Source: an uncultured Gammaproteobacteria bacterium (GTDB lineage: Bacteria > Pseudomonadota > Gammaproteobacteria > Pseudomonadales > UBA5518). From it: DNA of 32,383 bases. Below the pieces are notes generated by a model. It was not told the DNA's origin and did not search any database. It saw nothing but the letters and a program-made list of their open reading frames with translations. The stretch covers positions 1 to 32,383 of the forward strand of contig CAIYPF010000086.1 in assembly GCA_903928015.1 (NCBI GenBank), in the 5' to 3' direction. The position numbers were made by a program, and so were the translations under genes. Positions 29,499-32,383 of this stretch are shown here, piece by piece; the stretch's first letter is position 1, and each line of letters begins with the position of its first letter.

Positions 29499-30829
29499 TG
29501 CGCGATTCACTCGCAGGCCTTGCGTTGCTGTTCGCCTGCGCGGGTGCAGCTGCAGCGGGCTCCGGCAAAGAGGCCTGGATTCCCGAGCCCATGCCAACGG
29601 GCTTCCGCGTCGAACTCACGGTGATCGACGGCCCTGTCTTCGCTGACACGAAGGGTCACACGCTCTACCGCTGGCCCTTCAAGGTGATGCGTAACGGCAT
29701 CACCGGCGATCCGCGCGGCGAGTCGAACTGCGGCTCGGAGCCGGCGCGCCTCAGCGGCGGATTGATGAGCCCGTATCCGCCGGGCCTCCTGATGCCGGAA
29801 CTCGACACCCGTCCCGCCTGCACCGATGTGTGGCCACCTGCGCTTGCTGCCGACGCAGCAAAGGACGTCGGCCGCTGGAGCATCATCACGCGCAAGGACG
29901 GCCGCCGGCAGTGGGCGATCGATGGCGCCGCGCTCTACACCTCGGTGCTGGACCAGCGCCCCGGTGATCTGATCGCCAGCGATGCCGGCAATCACCGCGG
30001 TGATTTGCCCGCGATGCGCGACCCGGTGGGCCCGGTGACAGATCTCCCGCCCGGCTTTGCCGTCATCAGCACCCATCGCGGACGCGTGTTGCGCAACGAG
30101 AGGGGTTTCTCGGTGTACGCGCGGGACGCGGGCCGCCATGGCGCCGCCTCCTGCGATGCCGCATGCACGCGGATCTGGCAGCCCGTGCCCGCGCCTGCTT
30201 CGGCACGTGCGCGCGGTGACTGGAAAGTGCTCGTTCGCGACTCGGGCGAACTGCAATGGAGCTTCCGCGGCCAGCCCCTGTACCTCTACTTGCCGGATCC
30301 TCGCCCGCGTGCCCAGGACGGCACCGACGAGCCGGGCTGGCATCTGGTCTATGTGCAGCAAGCCCCGCCCGTCCCCGCGGAGTTCACCGTGCAGCCCACT
30401 ACCGGTGGTTTGGTGGTCGCCGATGCGAACGGTCGCACGATCTACACCTACGCCTGCGGCGATGACGCGCCGGACCAGCTCGGCTGCGACCATCCCACGC
30501 AAACGCAGGTCTATCGCCTGGCGCTCTGCGGTGCTGGCAGCGCGGAGCGTTGCCTGAAGAATTTCCCGTACGTTCCGGCCGATCGCGGCGCACGCGCCAG
30601 CGGTCTCTGGAGCGTGGTCAGCATCAACCCGCTGACCGGGCGCTTTGCCGCGGCCGGCGATCCCGGCGCGCAAAAGGTCTGGGCCTACCGCGATCGCCCT
30701 GTGTACACCTATGCAGGCGACGAGCGACCCGGCGATATCAACGCCGACAACTACGGCGAACTGCGCGCGCAGCGACAGGGCTACAACGCCATCTGGCTGC
30801 GCAACGACTTCACGCGCGAGGAGGGCTGA
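29495..30829 (+). CDS. Secreted-repeat protein A2, paralogue of A1
   Basis: 444 residues. The ATG at 29495 overlaps the B1 stop (ATGA). A Sec signal peptide (MMRDSLAGLALLFACAGAAA) precedes a mature part that aligns with A1 over its full length, clearly more than half identical by eye. It has the same three modules: EAWIPEPMPTGFRVE at the start, ACTDVWPPALA, RQWAIDGAALYTSVLDQRPG, GFSVYARDAG, SCDAACTRIW, and DDAPDQLGCDH in the third module. All eight mature cysteines are kept. Differences cluster in the loop after the first Cys and in the tail. It is one half of the duplicated A-B pair; B2 follows after 5 nt. Confidence 0.82.
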   Translation: MMRDSLAGLALLFACAGAAAAGSGKEAWIPEPMPTGFRVELTVIDGPVFADTKGHTLYRWPFKVMRNGITGDPRGESNCGSEPARLSGGLMSPYPPGLLMPELDTRPACTDVWPPALAADAAKDVGRWSIITRKDGRRQWAIDGAALYTSVLDQRPGDLIASDAGNHRGDLPAMRDPVGPVTDLPPGFAVISTHRGRVLRNERGFSVYARDAGRHGAASCDAACTRIWQPVPAPASARARGDWKVLVRDSGELQWSFRGQPLYLYLPDPRPRAQDGTDEPGWHLVYVQQAPPVPAEFTVQPTTGGLVVADANGRTIYTYACGDDAPDQLGCDHPTQTQVYRLALCGAGSAERCLKNFPYVPADRGARASGLWSVVSINPLTGRFAAAGDPGAQKVWAYRDRPVYTYAGDERPGDINADNYGELRAQRQGYNAIWLRNDFTREEG

Positions 30830-30834
30830 GGCAC

Positions 30835-32010
30835 ATGAGGCTCGCATCCCGCATTTCCTCGCTGCTGCTCGCGGCCTTGCCGCTGTCCCTGCCCTGCGCC
30901 GCAGACGCAGCAGCACCGCCCGGCGGCACCATCGCCTACGTCATCACCAACATGTCGTGGGCGCTGCAGGCCACGCCGGAGGCCAAGGAATGCCCGCAAG
31001 GCATCAACGACGGGAACCGCGAGCAGTTCAAGAAACTCTTCCCCGACACGGGCGCTCCGCGGAACCTCGTCGACACGCAATTGCGTCGCGAGATCGACGG
31101 ATTCCATCCCACGACTTCGCCCGATCTTTTTCCTTTCTCGGAGGGGCAAGGGCCTACCGCACCGGGCATGGACCTCGATGGCGTTGCGGGCCCCGAGGAT
31201 TTCTCGAGCCCCGAGGGTGAAGCGGGCATCGACAACCAGATGCAGCGCGCCATCGGCTGCATCGCCAACTACCGCGGTCCTGATGGCCCCATCCGCTTCT
31301 TCGAAGACGAGATGGTGCTGCGCGAGAACTACAACCGCATCGTCGTGGAGCTCTCCGGCGTCGACAGCCTGACAGATGATCCCGACGTCGACGTACGCAT
31401 CTTCCGTGGCCGCGACAAGGTGCTGGTGGACGCCGGCGGTCTGAAAGCCCTGCCGGGTGGCACGCAGCGCATGGATCTGCGTTGGGGTGCGAATTACCTG
31501 CGCGAGATCAAAGGTCGCATCGCCGGTGGCGTGTTGCTCACGGAGCCGGTGGACCTGCTTTACCCCTGGGATGTGTTTTATTTCCCGTCAGACCAGTACA
31601 TGTTCGGCGCGCGCTTGCGTCTTGCGCTCACGCCCACCGAGGCCAAGGGCCTGATCGCCGGTTATGCCGACATCGAGACCTGGTACCTGCACATGGTCAA
31701 GAACTGGTCCACGCACCACCAGAGCTATGGCCGCTCTTCGGCGCCGTCGATCTACAAGGCGATGCGCCGTCTTGCCGACGCACAGCCCGACCCGAAGACC
31801 GGCGCCAACCGTGCCATCTCGGGCGCGCTCGAGGTGAAGTTCACGCAGGTGCAATTGCTGCCGCCGGATCCGGCGGAACTTGCCGATGCCCTCGCGCGCC
31901 GCTACACGGGCGTTCCCTACCGCGGCACGCCCGCGCCGCGCAGCGCCCGCGAGGAAAGCGATATCGTCGCGGGCAAGACTGCGGCGCCCGCCGGCCTCGT
32001 ATCCCGATAA
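30835..32010 (+). CDS. Unknown exported protein B2, paralogue of B1
   Basis: 391 residues from ATG 30835, which has GAGG a few bases upstream. A longer in-frame start at 30550 lies inside A2 and is rejected. The signal peptide (MRLASRISSLLLAALPLSLP) ends near ADA. It aligns with B1 over nearly the whole mature length; the blocks GGTIAYVITNMSWA, IRFFEDEMVLRENYNR, RIFRGRDKVLVDAGGLKA, EPVDLLYPWDVFYFPSDQYM and SSAPSIYKAMRRLADA are identical or almost so. Both cysteines are conserved. The most variable parts are the region before DLDG and the C-terminal 40 residues. No assigned family. The VOC gene follows after 14 nt with its own good ribosome site. Confidence 0.78.
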   Translation: MRLASRISSLLLAALPLSLPCAADAAAPPGGTIAYVITNMSWALQATPEAKECPQGINDGNREQFKKLFPDTGAPRNLVDTQLRREIDGFHPTTSPDLFPFSEGQGPTAPGMDLDGVAGPEDFSSPEGEAGIDNQMQRAIGCIANYRGPDGPIRFFEDEMVLRENYNRIVVELSGVDSLTDDPDVDVRIFRGRDKVLVDAGGLKALPGGTQRMDLRWGANYLREIKGRIAGGVLLTEPVDLLYPWDVFYFPSDQYMFGARLRLALTPTEAKGLIAGYADIETWYLHMVKNWSTHHQSYGRSSAPSIYKAMRRLADAQPDPKTGANRAISGALEVKFTQVQLLPPDPAELADALARRYTGVPYRGTPAPRSAREESDIVAGKTAAPAGLVSR

Positions 32011-32024
32011 GCAAGGAGACTCAA

Positions 32025-32383
32025 ATGGAAAAGATCGTCGATGAACTCCTGGGGCAATTCGAACGTGGCGGGCTCTCGCGCCGCCAACTCGTGCAGACGC
32101 TCGCGCTCGGCATGGCTGCTGCCGCGGCGCCGTCGTTGCGTGCGGCGCCCGTGCGCAAGGGATTCAAGGCCGTTGCCGTGAACCACATTTCCTTCGGCGT
32201 GAAGGACTACGCGCGCACGCGCGATTTCTACGCCGAGCTCCTCGGGCTGCCGGTGAGCAGCGACGACGGCACGCAGTGCTTCCTCAAGATCGGCGAGGAC
32301 AGCTTCCTCATCCCGCGCAAGACCCGCCAGCCCGATGGCTCGGCCTTCATCGACCACATGTGCTACACGATCGAGGACTGGGA
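32025..32383 (+). CDS. Tat-exported VOC/glyoxalase-fold protein, 5' part
   Basis: The frame runs off the window after 119 codons. An AAGGAG lies about 8 nt before ATG 32025. The N-terminus has a helical 17-residue extension, then a twin-arginine signal (LSRRQLVQTLALGMAAAA). The mature part begins a vicinal-oxygen-chelate fold: AVNHISFGVKDYARTRDFYA with the first metal ligand His54, then ELLGLPVSSDDG. A second ligand region may begin at IDHMCY. VOC proteins bind a divalent metal and include dioxygenases, glyoxalases and epimerases; the exported form is less common. It continues the run of exported proteins and may be its catalytic partner. The downstream part is not visible. Confidence 0.8.
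   Translation, partial: MEKIVDELLGQFERGGLSRRQLVQTLALGMAAAAAPSLRAAPVRKGFKAVAVNHISFGVKDYARTRDFYAELLGLPVSSDDGTQCFLKIGEDSFLIPRKTRQPDGSAFIDHMCYTIEDW

Noticed and set aside
1..32383. Genomic island or prophage
   Set aside because: No integrase, transposase, phage gene, tRNA-linked repeat or obvious compositional break was found; only small AT-rich promoter patches stand out.

Overview
The window looks like ordinary chromosome from a high-GC Gammaproteobacterium. Supporting signs are the strong G/C third-position bias, Shine-Dalgarno starts, many ATGA/GTGA overlaps, Tat and Sec export signals, a RecQ/META gene pair, an HI1420-type antitoxin, and a REP palindrome (core GCGGGCATGGCCCGC) of the kind scattered through xanthomonad and pseudomonad genomes. 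The exact genus cannot be told from sequence reading alone. No rRNA, tRNA, integrase, transposase or CRISPR array was seen.

Layout. (1) 1-1704 (+): the end of a FAD-dependent amine/amino-acid-type oxidoreductase and a DUF4239-like membrane protein. (2) 1749-4203 (-): a compact three-gene operon encoding a MerR-like regulator, a von Willebrand A (VWA) protein and a 145-aa unknown protein. Its AT-rich promoter is packed with CATTG/CAATG half-sites. (3) 4436-8112 (-): a DUF7064/7065-type protein, a 71-aa unknown ORF, a LuxR-type regulator and an APH-like phosphotransferase. (4) 8444-8731 (+): a lone HI1420-like antitoxin. (5) 8738-12974 (-): RecQ, a META-domain lipoprotein and an exported M20 peptidase. 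(6) 13067-14449 (+): a class-C beta-lactamase-like serine hydrolase. (7) 14513-19331 (-): a large RTX calcium-binding protein followed 22 bp later by an MgtA-type Mg2+ P-type ATPase. (8) 19481-23619 (+): an exported amidohydrolase, then a TolC-like outer-membrane lipoprotein with a Met/His-rich tail, overlapping a two-cupredoxin-domain multicopper oxidase; the last two form a copper-handling pair. (9) 23618-23754: a tandem array of four REP-like palindromes. (10) 23884 to the window end (+): a tightly packed seven-gene run, all predicted exported: DUF1592-family protein with a CxxCH motif, DUF1552 protein (Tat), secreted-repeat protein A1, unknown protein B1, paralogue A2, paralogue B2, and a Tat-exported VOC/glyoxalase-fold protein.

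The most interesting part is region 10, with region 8 as its possible partner. Seven consecutive genes are joined by 4-nt overlaps or gaps of 4-14 nt, every product carries an export signal, and an A-B gene pair has been duplicated in tandem. The two A paralogues keep eight cysteines. The two B paralogues share a strongly conserved core that I cannot assign to any family. Such a conserved, translationally coupled arrangement suggests a multi-protein envelope or extracellular system, possibly redox-linked; its substrate is unknown. Secondary points of interest are the MerR-VWA operon with its half-site cluster, the Met/His-tailed TolC/two-domain oxidase pair, and the 71-aa ORF coupled to the LuxR gene.
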